64,000 nt of DNA from Hibiscus mutabilis (taxonomy: Eukaryota > Streptophyta > Magnoliopsida > Malvales > Malvaceae): the NCBI GenBank assembly GCA_019671005.1, contig CM033715.1:3410001-3474000 (forward strand). Reading direction: 5' to 3'. This document shows positions 34,550 through 46,355 of the stretch, piece by piece. The notes beneath the pieces are model-generated. The model was not told the origin of the DNA and did no database searches. It saw only the letters and a list, made by a program, of their open reading frames with translations. Each line of letters opens with the position of its first letter. The first letter of the stretch is position 1. The position numbers and the translations under genes were made by a program.

Positions 34550-36785
34550 GAACTACCCCAGCAATAGAATCTTGTCACGGAGTAGATATGAGCATGCTTG
34601 GCTAGAATTCATTCATGCCTTTCTAGAGTAATGATCAAGACAATAAGGAATTTCCTATATAATGTTGGGGTCATACCTAGAACCAACCCTTTTGCTTTTG
34701 CCCGCGAGCATTAGGGATCTTTTGTAAGGGCTTCTATGTTAATCTACTTGATTTAAAGATGCAATCTCTTTATTTTCCCAAGTGGCAAACATTTCTCATT
34801 TTTCTTTTCATTTTTCATCCTCTTCAAACATACATCATTTTGGTAGAGCCTTTATTATTGATTGTATGAATGATTCTTGGATCTAATCCCGATATAGAGG
34901 GGCAATAAAGTGTGTTCAGGTTTAATGGGAAATCTCATATACACAAAATTTGAGTGTTTTTCCTCTCAGACATTGTCGTTAAGGACTTTGAATAAAGTGA
35001 TAACTCTAAAATATTTACCAACTGAAGACGACTTCTCTTCGATGATGTTTGTGTATGAGATGACATTTGGCATTCATTCTTTTCCCTTCACGAATAAGAA
35101 AATGAAAAAAATCCATTGTTGTCCCCCTTTGAGCCTGATATTTTTCTTGTGATTAAACCCTAACCAAGGATCACTCCCCACACTAGGGGCAAAGAGGATG
35201 AAAAGTTGTTTGCAAGCAAAGGAAAACATGTCAGATCAAGTAAATATCCTAAATTCAAAATGAAAATGACGCAAAAAGGAAAATAAAAGAAAAGAGAAAA
35301 AGAAGGAAAGAAAGAAAAAGGAAAAAGAAAAAGAAGAAATAAAAGCTAGAGTGCGGAGGAAAATTTGAAATAAATCCTTCAAATGAGACATATGCTAGAA
35401 AAGGAAATAAACTCTAGGGTGAAAACCCAAAATGGGTAGTCTAGAGTGATCCAGAGAAGAAAAAATGAAAACTTCATCAATAAAGATTGATCATTGGTTT
35501 AATCATCATTAAAACATGTATTTGAGCCTATATATCCTTTTTTGTAACATGAGTCTGGCCTACATTACAAGCCTTTAAAGACTATTTGGATCACACATGA
35601 ATATCTGAGAAAAAGGAGTTTGTTTTCAGAACACATTCCGCCTAATTGAGTTAACCTTTCTTCAGGGACCTCAAAACATATAATGTCTGATTAAGATTAA
35701 AAAAGTGGGAAATTTAAAATTTGAGGAGTGTGTGAGTCAAAGAGAGCCACCTAAAAGTGGGGCACTATCCGGTTAATGGATTCATGAATCATTCATACTA
35801 TGAATTTTAAGGCATCTAACTTTCTTCTTTTCCATGTTTGCCATGACTATTTTCTTTAAATCCCCATTTCTAGTCTTTTCTTGCATCTGTCATGACTTCT
35901 TCCTTTAAATTATCATTTCTAGCCTTTTCTTGCATCTTACAAGTAGGCTAACACAAATTCATGAAAAACAAAGGATTTCTTGGTATTGATCCTAACTATA
36001 GGGAACCAAAAACGAATGTTTTCAAGTGCTTCAGGAAAAAATAAGGAGGCCGACAATTGAAACTCAGTTTGAACAGGGGCATCACCTTGCATAAGAAGAA
36101 AAAAACATGTATTGAAGGGTTCATTTCCCTAGTAGATTGTGTTTTGCTCATAAAATATAAGATCCCTAAAGCATAAAAAGAGAAAGAGCCATGCCCAGTG
36201 GGCAAATTATGCCATCAGATTGAGGCAAGTTATGTTGACTAAGAGTTTAAGATCCCTGACTTTGATAGGCATGAGAAGAAGAGATTAAAATGCCAACATC
36301 ATGCGAAGACATTCAAGGTGAAGGTTTAGCGTGCAAGCGCTTCAAGATGCTCTGTAGGGGCAAGAATTTGAGAATTCACAAGAAGTGCTGAAGGTGCTTA
36401 ATATTATTTTAAGGGGCGTATGAAGACTTGAAGTTTTCAAGACCATTCAAGGTGGCCTTTCACTCGAAATTGATGTATCAACTACAATGACAGTAGATCT
36501 TGAGACATTTGCCTACAAAGATCAAATGTTTTTCCATGAAGCAAAAAGGTACAAGGAATGAGAATGGTGAAGCAGAAGACGACCATTTAATGAAGCAATG
36601 AGATACAAATAATATGGATGGAAAAGTAGAGACAACGGAGATGGTCGCTTATCTGGGTTAAAATGAGTTAAAAATACTATAAAACTTGGCATGCATTCAT
36701 GTTTTAGACATCCTTAGGGACATGCCCATTATAATTGCATCATATATCAGGTTTTTGCATGTATACAAAAACTCTTCAACAAAAG
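34550..36785 (+). other. Noncoding central block of element 2
   Basis: No coding remnant is visible. It contains a purine-only tract (35276-35345, A and G almost exclusively) and, at 35411-35449, one copy of the hairpin word shared with element 1. 35440-35770 corresponds in reverse to 17640-18000. Confidence 0.6.
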
Positions 36786-37345
36786 AACCTGCATATCTAT
36801 TCAGGCATAAGGAGAATGGAGTCCGTCTATCCTTTCAGGCGTAAGAAGATTGGAACCTGCTCATCTATTCGAGCATTCAGAGAATAGAATATGTCTATCT
36901 GTCCGAACGTAAGGAGAATGAAACCCTGCTTATCTATTCGGGCACATGGAGAATATAACTCGTCTATCCGTTCAGACGTAAAGAGAATAGAACATGCTTA
37001 TCTATTCAAGCATCAGAAGAATAGAACCCGTCTATCCATTCAAACGTAAAGAGAATAGAACCCACCTATCCGTTTGGGCATATGGAGAATAGAACCCATA
37101 TATCCGTTCAGATGGAACATACTTATCTATTCAAGCATCAGAAGAATAAAACATGCTTATCTATTCGAGCATCATGAGAATAGAACCCGTATATCCTTTC
37201 AGGCGTAAAAAAGATAGAACTTGCCTATCCGTTCGAGCTTGAGGAGAATAAAACCTTTATTTTTTAGCACAACGCCTATCCATTCTGGCGCATGGAGAAT
37301 GAAACCTTTATTTTTCAGCAACTGCCTATCCGTTCGGGTGTGAGG
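36786..37345. repeat. ~34-bp tandem array in the 3' region of element 2
   Basis: Imperfect units of about 34 bp, alternating between 'cgtctatccgttcgggcgtaa' and 'tgcttatctattcgagcatc' types, each followed by 'gagaatagaac'. Around 16 units are present, pairing into ~68-bp dimers. It has the same relative position as the unrelated 130/221-bp arrays of element 1. Confidence 0.85.
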
Positions 37346-37447
37346 TGATTGGAACCAAGCTTTGATGTCCATCAACCAATTTTGCAGTATGATTGGCTAA
37401 AATCAGTGCCTTTTGTTCTTTGCTCTATCCCTGTTTCACACGAATGA

Positions 37448-37462
37448 GCAAAGAGGGGCAGC
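37448..37462 (+). other. Polypurine tract of element 2
   Basis: GCAAAGAGGGGCAGC immediately before the 3' LTR; one base different from that of element 1. Confidence 0.8.
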
Positions 37463-39335
37463 TGTTGTCACTAATTTTTAGCCTGACATAAAAAACAAGG
37501 GAAGAGATCGCATCAAATATGGAAAAAAGGGAAACAAATCCCAAATCAATGCAAATCGGGCCAAAGTCAAAGGGAAATCTGAATCATTCAATTAAGACAA
37601 GGAATCGAGCATAATCATAACAAACATCGAGAGATAAGGATTCCTTACTACGGACTTATGGAAAATTTTATATAGGATCCAAGCATTTTCAGGCTAAGAT
37701 GTCTTCTTAAGTATTGACCGTCTTTCATTTACCTTTCTAACGCATCTTGAAACGCCTCAATCGGACATCGGGAGCTCAAGATATACTCATTTTACTGAAG
37801 ACAACACGTGCATAAAATGGATCCGCGAATTGAATACGAAAATTAGGGGGGAAATCATCCCAAATCACAGCAAATCAAATCAAAAAGGGAAGGTCAAATC
37901 CGAATCAAGAAAATATGGAAGGAAGATCAACCAGATTTTAGGGATTTGAATTCTGATTTTTTGTAATTTTGGCAACCAAAAAGCCTATATAAACACTCAT
38001 CTTCCTTTGTAATTGACACAACATACAATCAACACCACCACTACTACAAATATTTGAAAAGAGTTCTGATTGGGCACCGAGATTGTAAGGAAAAGCTTTC
38101 GAATCGGCAACGTTGTAATCGAAAATATTGGAATAAGAAACAAGCTTTTCTCAGTATTGTATTCTTTTTATCCCTTTTGGCTATTTGTTCTTTTTTTAAA
38201 TTATTCTGAATCTAACATGTAAAAAGTATTGATGCTTACCCTTGTTTTGAATTATCATTGTTGAAACCCGGTTTCGAATTTTCGGTTGGATTTAAAGGGG
38301 TTTTCTTGTGTTTTGTTTGAAAAATAATAAAAAATATTTAAAGTCGCCGTTGTCAGACGGTGGTCGGCGCTGATAGAAGGCGGCTGGCATGGTGGCTCGA
38401 CCCCGGTGTTCTTCATTCTTGAAGAACACCAAAAGCACTTGAAAATGAGGGTTTTTTTATCCAACTTTGTTGAAAAGTTAAAATAAAAGGTGTTTCAAAT
38501 TGATTTTATACTCGAGGCAAAATGGGCTAATTCACCTCATTAAATCTCTCTGCCCAATTCTTTTTTATTCCGCAAGTAACTCAATTTACAAGTCTTTCAA
38601 TTTGGTCACTGTTTCCTTTTAAATTTGACCTCCAATTTTGTTTTGTTCTTAATTCGGTCACTATTTGGTTAATTTGCTTTAAATTTTTTTATTAATAAAT
38701 TCTTTTTTACTTTTTTAAAAAATGATTTATAACATGTTTTTTTTATAAAATCAGCTCATATATAAAAAGTATCCCCTCATTTAATTTTAATAAAACCGAC
38801 CTATTTTAATAATTTTCTTTTTCTTTTTTTCTTTTGTTGTTTGTTTATTTACGCTTATTCATTTAATTTGTTACCCTTGTTTTTTTAGATAATTTAATGC
38901 ATTCATTGATGTAATGTTTAATAATAATAAATGTGGTGCCTTACTAAACGGGAATGACGGGTTAGCGCCAGAAGTGTTGGCGGTGATTGAAGTTTATTTT
39001 TCGAATAGTAAGGTCGTTAAATTGGAATTAAATTCATAAATGGACAATAATTTTAAGCTTTACGTGAATTCGCAAAATCCGATATAAAAAAATTTTGTAA
39101 TCGGCTAGGTACCAATTTTTGGGCGTTGTGGGGTGCTAACCCTTCTCTACACGTAATCGACTCCCGAACCCGTTTTTTGTGTTTTTGCAGACCAAAACCT
39201 TTGTTTTAATAAAATAAAAGGATTTTATTAAAATGACCAATTTTTAGGTGATCCAATCACACCTTTTAAAAGATTGGTGGCGACTCCGTTGTTTTTTATT
39301 TTAAAACGCCGGACCCTCAAAAAATGGTTGCGACA
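37463..39335 (+). repeat. 3' LTR of Tat element 2
   Basis: 1873 bp, collinear with 30335-32191, several percent diverged by eye with small indels. Followed by TSD ttaac at 39336-39340. Confidence 0.9.
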
Positions 39336-39536
39336 TTAACCACACATATTCATGCTACGAAAGTTTTTACGGAAGAATATATTTGAATCATATATATTTA
39401 TCTGAGTTTCTGGTGAAAAGGATGTTGGACAATTCACAAATATTTATCCATAATGAAGCTAGTCATAGTAAAACGGCACTTCCAATACACATTCAAAGCG
39501 TGTGTGTATATGTAAGTCGAGCGATAAGAGCGCGGT

Positions 39537-39558
39537 TAAACCCTAAATTTAGGGTTTA
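39537..39558. repeat. Perfect head-to-head telomere-repeat palindrome
   Basis: Two telomere-type units meet as CCCTAAA/TTTAGGG in a 22-bp perfect palindrome within degenerate telomere-like sequence (39530-39670). Confidence 0.8.
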
Positions 39559-39724
39559 GGGCGATATAATTAAGGATTTGGTCTTAACTTATAAATCATA
39601 AATTCTAACCATGCCCTTCAATTCAAAATTCTTGCACTCAAACCCTAAACAGAGTCTCTAAAACCTAAAACTAATGCGTTTATAGAAACTTTTTGTTTCC
39701 AAGTATGTGTATAGAATAAGAAAA

Positions 39725-39963
39725 ATACTTTAATACATAAGGTTGTATAAACTTTTCAATTTTAAGGTTTAGGGACTTAGGTTAAGATTTAGGTTTTAAG
39801 AGTTTAGTGTGTAGGGTGTAGAAAGTTTATGGTTAGAGGTTAGAGTTTATGGTTTCAGGTTGAAGGGTGTTAGGGACTTAGGGCTAGATATTTAAGTTTT
39901 AAATTTTATAATTTAAATATAAAAGGTGGTGTAAAACTTTTTTACACGGCTTATGTGTCGATA
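39725..39963. mobile_element. Small TIR element with degenerate telomere-repeat core (copy d, inverted)
   Basis: The core is TTTAGGG-oriented, the reverse of the copies at 5.2-5.9 kb. Ends 'ttaatacataaggttgtata' and 'ttacacggcttatgtgtcg' correspond to the reversed termini of copies b and c. It lies ~410 bp upstream of the WRKY start. Confidence 0.5.
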
Positions 39964-40306
39964 TATAACTAATAGAATGACTATTCTTGTTCTTCAAAAA
40001 AAAATTGCCTAAGAAAAAAAATGGAAAAGGAAAGTAGTAGCTTCCCTGGATTGTATAAGAGAGAAGAGAGCCATAAGAATTCGATGTCTAGGTTCGAAGT
40101 TTGTAAATAGAAAATTTTAGACTATGTTTGAAATCCGATTTGATTCAATTCAAATATTTTAGAAAGTCACGAGGATCGCAGACTAAAAAAATACAGTTTG
40201 CTCAATGTTTGACATTTCTGAATGAATAGCAAACAAAAAGACAAGTAGTTTGAATCATTATTGTTTATTTCAAGTCAGAATCTAGAGGGCAAAGCTGTAT
40301 CTCTCC

Positions 40307-40314
40307 TTATATAA
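40307..40314 (+). promoter_or_regulatory. Probable TATA box of the WRKY-like gene
   Basis: TTATATAA about 60 bp upstream of the ATG at 40373, a plausible core promoter position. Confidence 0.5.
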
Positions 40315-40372
40315 GATGTCGTGTTCTTTCATTTTTGAAGGTTGAAAATTAGAGAAAACCATCAGGTCGACA

Positions 40373-42687
40373 ATGGAGAACAATTCAGAAAAGTCTGTTG
40401 TTGGAGATAAAGAGAAGACAATCAAATCTAGCAGTTGTGGAGAAGATGATCATGATTTTATAGTAATCAACAAGGTGAGCTTGTAGTGTATGTGTTTGAA
40501 ATTCGATTAATCTATCAAATACAAAACCTTTTGGGGCTTGGGTTATATTGCTTTGTTTTGAAGCAATAGTTAGAAGTTTGAGTGCAGGTTTTTCCAGTAC
40601 AAATCTAAAATATCTTTTGAATGAAGCAAGGGAAATTCATTTTGTTTCTGGGTTTTCTTATATAGTTTGGGCCTAACAATCTCCAGATTTTCCTTTGGAT
40701 TTCTGTTTTTTCTTGCTTCAAGTGTAAGAGGGTTGATTTGCAAATGTGTAGGGAGAAAATCAAAAGCATGTGAAAGAAGAAGGTGATATTTCAACTGCCA
40801 TCAAAGAGTTAAAATGAAGTTCCCTACAACTTGCTTAATTAATCAAAAATATTAACTAGATTGGGATAGATTATTTTACTGATTTCTGTTATACAGATGC
40901 TCAGCTTGCATGCAGCGTTGAAATTCATTCATTAGTTTATACTCCATAAATAGAGTATATATAATATATATGTTGGTGTTAGCTAGTGGCTAGGTTCATC
41001 TTTTATTTATTCCCCTTGGACAATGAAATCCATTGGTTTTCTGGGATTAAAATGATTAAAAGCCATGTTGAGTTTTGGGATAGATTCAATCAATTTACGT
41101 TTCATGTTGTTCCAGGAGCATGAAATTGAATCAACAAAAGCCAAGATGGGAGAGGTTAAAGAAGAGAACCAAAGGCTAAAACTGTTACTATGCCAAATTG
41201 TAAAGGATTACCAGTCCCTCCAAACCCTTCTTCAAAAACAAGAAGCAAACAAGTCCACCATGCCACCTGCAAGCGGCCTTGAACAACACCAGCACCTTAT
41301 CTCCCTTAGCCTGGGGCGCTGTGATCCACCCAAGAAACAACAGAACAAGTGTAGCAACAAAGGAGATGACGGGAAACATATTAATAATAATGGAATAACT
41401 TGGTCTAAAATAATAATAAGCCAACAAAGATAATTTCAGATGACAATGGAGTTCAAGAAAACTTGGTTTCTGTCAAACTAGATGTGATACACCAAGTCCA
41501 AGCTCTGAAAGTAGCTTAGGGAAACCGGAGGAAGAATAATATTGGTAAAATTGTCAAATGATGAAGAAGGTTTTTGAGCCAATGCAGATGAAAAAATGGA
41601 TTTCAATGGAGAAAACCAGATGTGAAAACACCAACGGTAATCCATGTATATAGCATACTACCGTTGCACGCTTTAATTAACTTGTTTTGGTGGTGAAACA
41701 GGTTATCAGCTTTATGGAGCTCATGCTGCCAGGGTTTTTTTACATGCGTTGAAAAATGATGGATGTCAATTAAAAATAGTGGGCTGAAAATCAGTTGATG
41801 AATCATGACATGTAAAAAGCAATTTCACTTTCTTAAATCAGACCCACTTGTCCATTTGAGAAAAACAGGTACAAAGATGTGCGGAGGACATGTCCATCTT
41901 AATCACAACCTATGAAGGGAACCATAACCATCCGCTACCTCTAAATGCGACAGCAATGGCTTCCACCACTTCAGCAGCAGCTTCCATGCTACAGTCTCAA
42001 TCCCAACCAGGCCTGGGGACCTCACTTTCTGCACCCACTGCTTCCATGTTTTCTTCTTCAGCTAGCCATCTCCATGCTTTGAACTTCAACTTTGCCCAAA
42101 ACTCAATGCGATATCATCAATACAATTTCCTAAACTCTTCAATCTCAACTTGCAATTCTCACCCCACTATCACCCTTGATCTTACTACTGCACCTGCACC
42201 GCCCAATAATAACTCCTCATATTTCAGTAGATTTTCTAATACACCCAGATATTCATCAGCATGTCTCAACTTTTCCTCCTCTTCTTCTTCTTCTGTAGAA
42301 CTACTCTCCAACCCACAGGCATCTTGGAACAACACTACTAGCCACTTAACCTTTGGGGCGGCATTCCCTAACCATACAAATACTGCGATTGGGGCATTGG
42401 CTTATCCTGGAAGGCAATCACCTTACATGAAAATGACCAACCAGTGTTTATCAGAGACAATAACAGCGGCAACCAAGGCGATTACATCAAATCCAAGCTT
42501 TTGTTCTGCCTTAGCAGCTGCTCTCACTTCCTTTGTTGGGAATGGAAATGAAAGGAAATGGGGTGACTTATCGCTTTCTTTGAATAATATTCATCAGCAA
42601 CAACAAAAGCAACGAAGCTTACTGCTATTCCCAGTATCCAAGACTGCTTCAGATCCTCCTGCAGAGAATAGCAATCATATCAAGTGA
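40373..42687 (+). pseudogene. Group IIb WRKY transcription factor gene with deleted WRKY core
   Basis: Exon 1 (40373-40474) encodes MENNSEKSVVGDKEKT...VINK; exon 2 from 41116 encodes a leucine-zipper-like helix (KMGEVKEENQRLKLLLCQI, VKDYQSLQ) and LISLSLGR, typical of group IIb (WRKY9/61/72 type). The frame stops at 41431-41433. Further on, broken pieces of the DNA-binding domain follow: GNPC near 41638, a stop, YYRC near 41660, then PTCP near 41846. The WRKYGQK heptad is missing altogether. The second half resumes in frame at 41866: QVQRCAEDMSILITTYEGNH with zinc-ligand His residues (NHNHPLPLN) and the long C-terminal part to 42687. Group IIb factors bind W-boxes; without the heptad and with two or more frame breaks this one cannot. 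Confidence 0.8.
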
Positions 42688-44004
42688 TTGATGCTCTAGC
42701 TATTGTATGTTAAACATTTTCATTATGTTTCCTTTTTGCAGTAAAGTAAAAGATTTTGTTTTCTATACAGAGGAAAGTAATAGACTTTTGGGGTTTTATT
42801 TTATATGAAGTAATTTGTTTATTTAAGGTTGGCTATTTTTTGTACCTTTATCCGAGCAAACCTTCGAAATAGAAAGGATATAGAAACACGTGGCATGCAT
42901 GCTTGCTCCTCTGACAATTTCAAAACAACAGGTGGCATGCAATGTTGTTAAATGGCTACACGTGGCCCATGCATAAACTGAAAACTTGTTAATAATATTG
43001 ACTCGCAGATTTAAGTTGTAACACATGAAATGAAACTGCCTTGCCCTGAAAGGTGAATCCCGATCGCAAATTTGCTGTGCACTTTTTCTCTGCAGGTATA
43101 TCATCTCAAACCCTTCCTTTGGGATGTTTTCTTTTCTTTTCAAGTCTTAGATAGACTAGATTTTATATCCTAATCATTTTCTTCTGTTATCATCTCTGCA
43201 AATTTCTGCTTATGTTTTACAGTTTTTACTGTTATATTTTTAAGGTATGAATGATTCTTGACTAGAGAATGGATTGGTTTTCCGAATGCAAATTACATGA
43301 TTTCCTTTTTTTTTAAACGATCGATGCTAATCAATGCATACATAGTGAACTATAAATTGAGTATTTTTTAACTAAAGTGATTGGGATGGCAGAAGATGGG
43401 GTTAAAATCATGTCATAAGTTATTTTCTTTTGTGATGATTGAAGAAGAAAAAACAATATGGATGCAAAGATTCTGAAACATTAAAGGGGAGGCTTCAATT
43501 GCTTTAAAAAATCTCCTACAAGATTAAAACGACATGTATGAATAAAAGGATTAAATCAATGTCTAGAATCTAAAATGGCCAACACTAGGGATGATTGATT
43601 TATTAGTTATTACCATTGCTTTTGAGGTTCAAGTCTCCTCCCTTTGAAAGAAAATTAAACCTCAATCGCATTTTCAATAACTAGTCCATCTAGGAAAGAC
43701 TGATGATGCTTCGTGTGGGAGGTGTTGTTTCTAGGCTTCGGCAGACTGGGAATCCTCCACGTTGATCATTTGATCTCATAAAAGAATCTTACATAGTTAC
43801 ATTCAACATGAATGAATAAATAAATAAATAAACTCCCCATGTAGTATTCTCATTTTCATCTTAAAGAATCGATTTTTAAACTTTTTTTTTTTGGGAAGGG
43901 AAATCGATGACTATGAGTTTTTTTTTTTCATATTCAACTCTAATTTATCACTAGAGGTACTAATTGGGAGAAAGGTAGCAACTCATTCTGCATATTGACT
44001 AGAG
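42688..44004. other. Intergenic region, WRKY relic to SnRK1-gamma relic
   Basis: A/T-rich. It probably contains the WRKY 3' UTR at the left and the promoter of the next gene at the right. No further gene seen. Confidence 0.4.
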
Positions 44005-46136
44005 ATGGCACAAGTTCAACAACCCAAGGAAAGCTCAGCACTTTCAAGCTGTGATGCTTATTTTGAGAAAGTAAAGTCCAGGAAGAAATTACCGCAACCG
44101 TTGCAGGAGACTTTAACAACTGCATTTGACAGGATTCCCGTTTCATCTTTCCCACAAGTTCCTACAGGAAAAGGTGATGACAAAAGCTTTATTGCATCTA
44201 CAACTTAAGCAATAATAAGTTCATATATTTAGTATCAGTATGGAAAATGTCTCAATTTCTAATGCGTTGTGATGAAATTTTTATAGTGATTGAAATTCAA
44301 GCAGACACAACAATTGCTGATGCCGTTAAGATTCTATCAGATTGAAACATTTTGTCTGCACCTGTGGTAAACCCAGATGCAGCCAGTAGCTTGAACTGGA
44401 GAGAGATGTACTTAGGAACCATAGATTACTCGGCAATCATTCTCTGGGTACTAGAGAGTGCAGAACTTGCTGCCGTTGCTTTATCGGCCAGCACAGCTAC
44501 AGCTGTTGGTTTAGGTGCTGGAGCCGTTGGTGCTCTTGGAGCATTAGCATTAGGGGTGACAGGTCCAGCTGCAGTTGCTGGACTAACTGTTGCTGCAGTG
44601 GGAGCCGCTGTCGCTGGTGGTGTGGCGGCTGATCAAGCATCAGGAGGAGATGCTCCAGCAGCTGCTGACAACTTGGGCAAAGAATTTTACAAAGTTATCC
44701 TGCAAGAAGAACCCTTCAAGTCGACTGCTGTAAGTTTTATGGTGCAATGTTGATTATATATACAAAGAGTTGGGTTCAATTTACTCTAATATTCAGTTTC
44801 ACTGGCTTGGCAAGCCTAGTAGGCCATCTTTGTTTATATGTAATTCCTTGGTTTTCTTTCTCAATGAATAATAATCTAATCCCCAAATGTCCTGTCATAA
44901 GATATTCTGATGGGACCCAGTGAAGCAGAGTTAAAAATCAGAATAATGATCCAATCTTCTTTTATGCCATCTTGAAACACATGATTGTATATCTTTCAGG
45001 TAAAGTCAATAGTTAAATCATACAGGTGGGCTCCTTTTATTCCAGTTGCATCTGACAGTTCTATGTTGAGTGTCCTACTGCTACTCTCAAAATATAGGCT
45101 AAGGAATGTACCTGTAATTGAGGTAGGACAGCCCGAAATCAAAAACTACATTACTCAGTCTGCAATTATTGGAGGTCTGGAGGGATGCAAAGGGAGGGAC
45201 TGGTTTGATTGTATTACTGCACGGCCTATTTCTGATATGGGACTCCCTTTCATGTCTCCGGATGAGGTAATACGTTTTGGTCATTTCAAATAACTAATAT
45301 TATCCTTCAAGCTACTTTCAACATTAAACTTCAATTAATTATGTCTTCTTTGTCAGGTTATTAGTGTCCAGAGCGATGACCTAATTCTTGAAGCATTCAA
45401 AAGAATGAGAGACAATCAAGTTGGTGGTCTTGCAGTTCTAGAAGGGACAGGCAAAAAGATTGTTGGGAATGTAAGCATAAGAGATATCAGGCACTTGCTG
45501 CTTAAACCTGAACTTTTCTCCAATTTCAGGTACAGTGAAAGACATGCAGCTTTGAACCTGCATAGCATTATCTCATACTTAAATATGAAAAACATAGCCA
45601 TTTCCTTGGGAAAGCTACTCTTTACCAACAAAAAGTAATAATTAGCAAATCGAGCCATGGGAAAATTCAATAATTTATGTAAGCTTACACATTACATATG
45701 CCAAATTTCTGAAGAAAAGAGACTTAGGTCACTTCAAAAGATGCTTACCTAGTCTGCCTCTCAAAAAAAAACTTGCATCTAGTATTTTAGCTCACAGTGT
45801 TCCATGCAACCCTTGGTAGTTTGACAATGCCTTAATCTGCTTGATTCTTAATTTCAGGCAGCTCACCGTGAAGAATTTCATTAGTACTGTTGTCTCAACG
45901 GGCCAAGAAGTTGGGAGACCCACTTCACCAGTAACATGCAGAGTGGATTCAACTCTTGGTAGTGTGATCCAGAGTCTTGCCGCCAAAAAGGTGCACAGGA
46001 TCTATGTAGTAGTCGACGAGAATGAAGTTATTGGCATATTACACTTAGAGATGTGATATCTTGCTTCATATATGAGCCCCCGAACTTTTTTGATGATTAC
46101 TTTGGGTTTTCGGTGAAAGAAATGTTGGATAGGTGA
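44005..46136 (+). pseudogene. KING1: SnRK1 regulatory gamma subunit (KING1-like, CBS repeats) with one stop and one frameshift
   Basis: Exons 44005-44173, 44287-44729, 45000-45266, 45357-45529 and 45858-46136 join in phase with GT-AG introns. The product starts MAQVQQPKESS, has SRKKLPQPLQETL, an Ala/Gly-rich stretch (GAGAVGALGALALGVTG) typical of KING1, then CBS-type segments (KYRLRNVPVIEVG, GCKGRDWFD, RMRDNQVGGLAVLEG, STLGSVIQSLAAKKVHRIY) and ends FGFSVKEMLDR. KING1 is the gamma-type partner of the SnRK1 energy-sensing kinase. Two lesions: an in-frame TGA at 44342-44344 (ILSD, stop, NILSAP), and a one-base loss near 46036 in 'ggcatattacac' (the copy at 56830 has ggcgtaattacac). Sequencing error is possible, but two independent lesions favour a recent pseudogene. 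Confidence 0.8.
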
Positions 46137-46355
46137 AGTGTCTCTTGTAATCACAATCCAAGAAGAAGCAGAGATGCAATTGAATTTGTTTCGTATAAGC
46201 AGTTCCTCTACTTGTAATTTCAAATGAACTAAATCCAATGAATTTTTACTGCATTCCTACATGCGCTATGCCGAAACCTTTTTCCCAGTAGATGAAGAAA
46301 AGTTTGAATATGGTAGAGATAAGAGCATTTTTCAGATGTTATAAGAAATTTCTTT

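Larger units (their letters stand above)
30335..39335 (+). mobile_element. Full-length, gag-only Tat-lineage LTR retrotransposon (element 2), TSD ttaac
   Basis: LTRs at 30335-32191 (1857 bp) and 37463-39335 (1873 bp) begin TGTTGTCACT and end TTGTGACA/TTGCGACA; ttaac flanks the whole element (30330-30334 and 39336-39340). The interior (32192-37462) holds a primer site, a conserved leader, a gag remnant, noncoding DNA, a ~34-bp tandem array and a polypurine tract. No protease, reverse transcriptase or integrase is present, so it is non-autonomous. The LTRs differ more than those of element 1, so insertion is probably older. Primer site, leader, hairpin and polypurine tract all match element 1, which is plausibly a relative that shares the same helper machinery. 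Confidence 0.9.

Noticed and set aside
36786..37345. CRISPR-like array (short repeats, regular spacing)
   Set aside because: Units are contiguous imperfect repeats without unique spacers and lie inside a plant retroelement; a minisatellite.
44352..44753. Independent small Ala/Gly-rich gene
   Set aside because: It is exon 2 of the SnRK1-gamma gene read after the premature TGA, running into the following intron.
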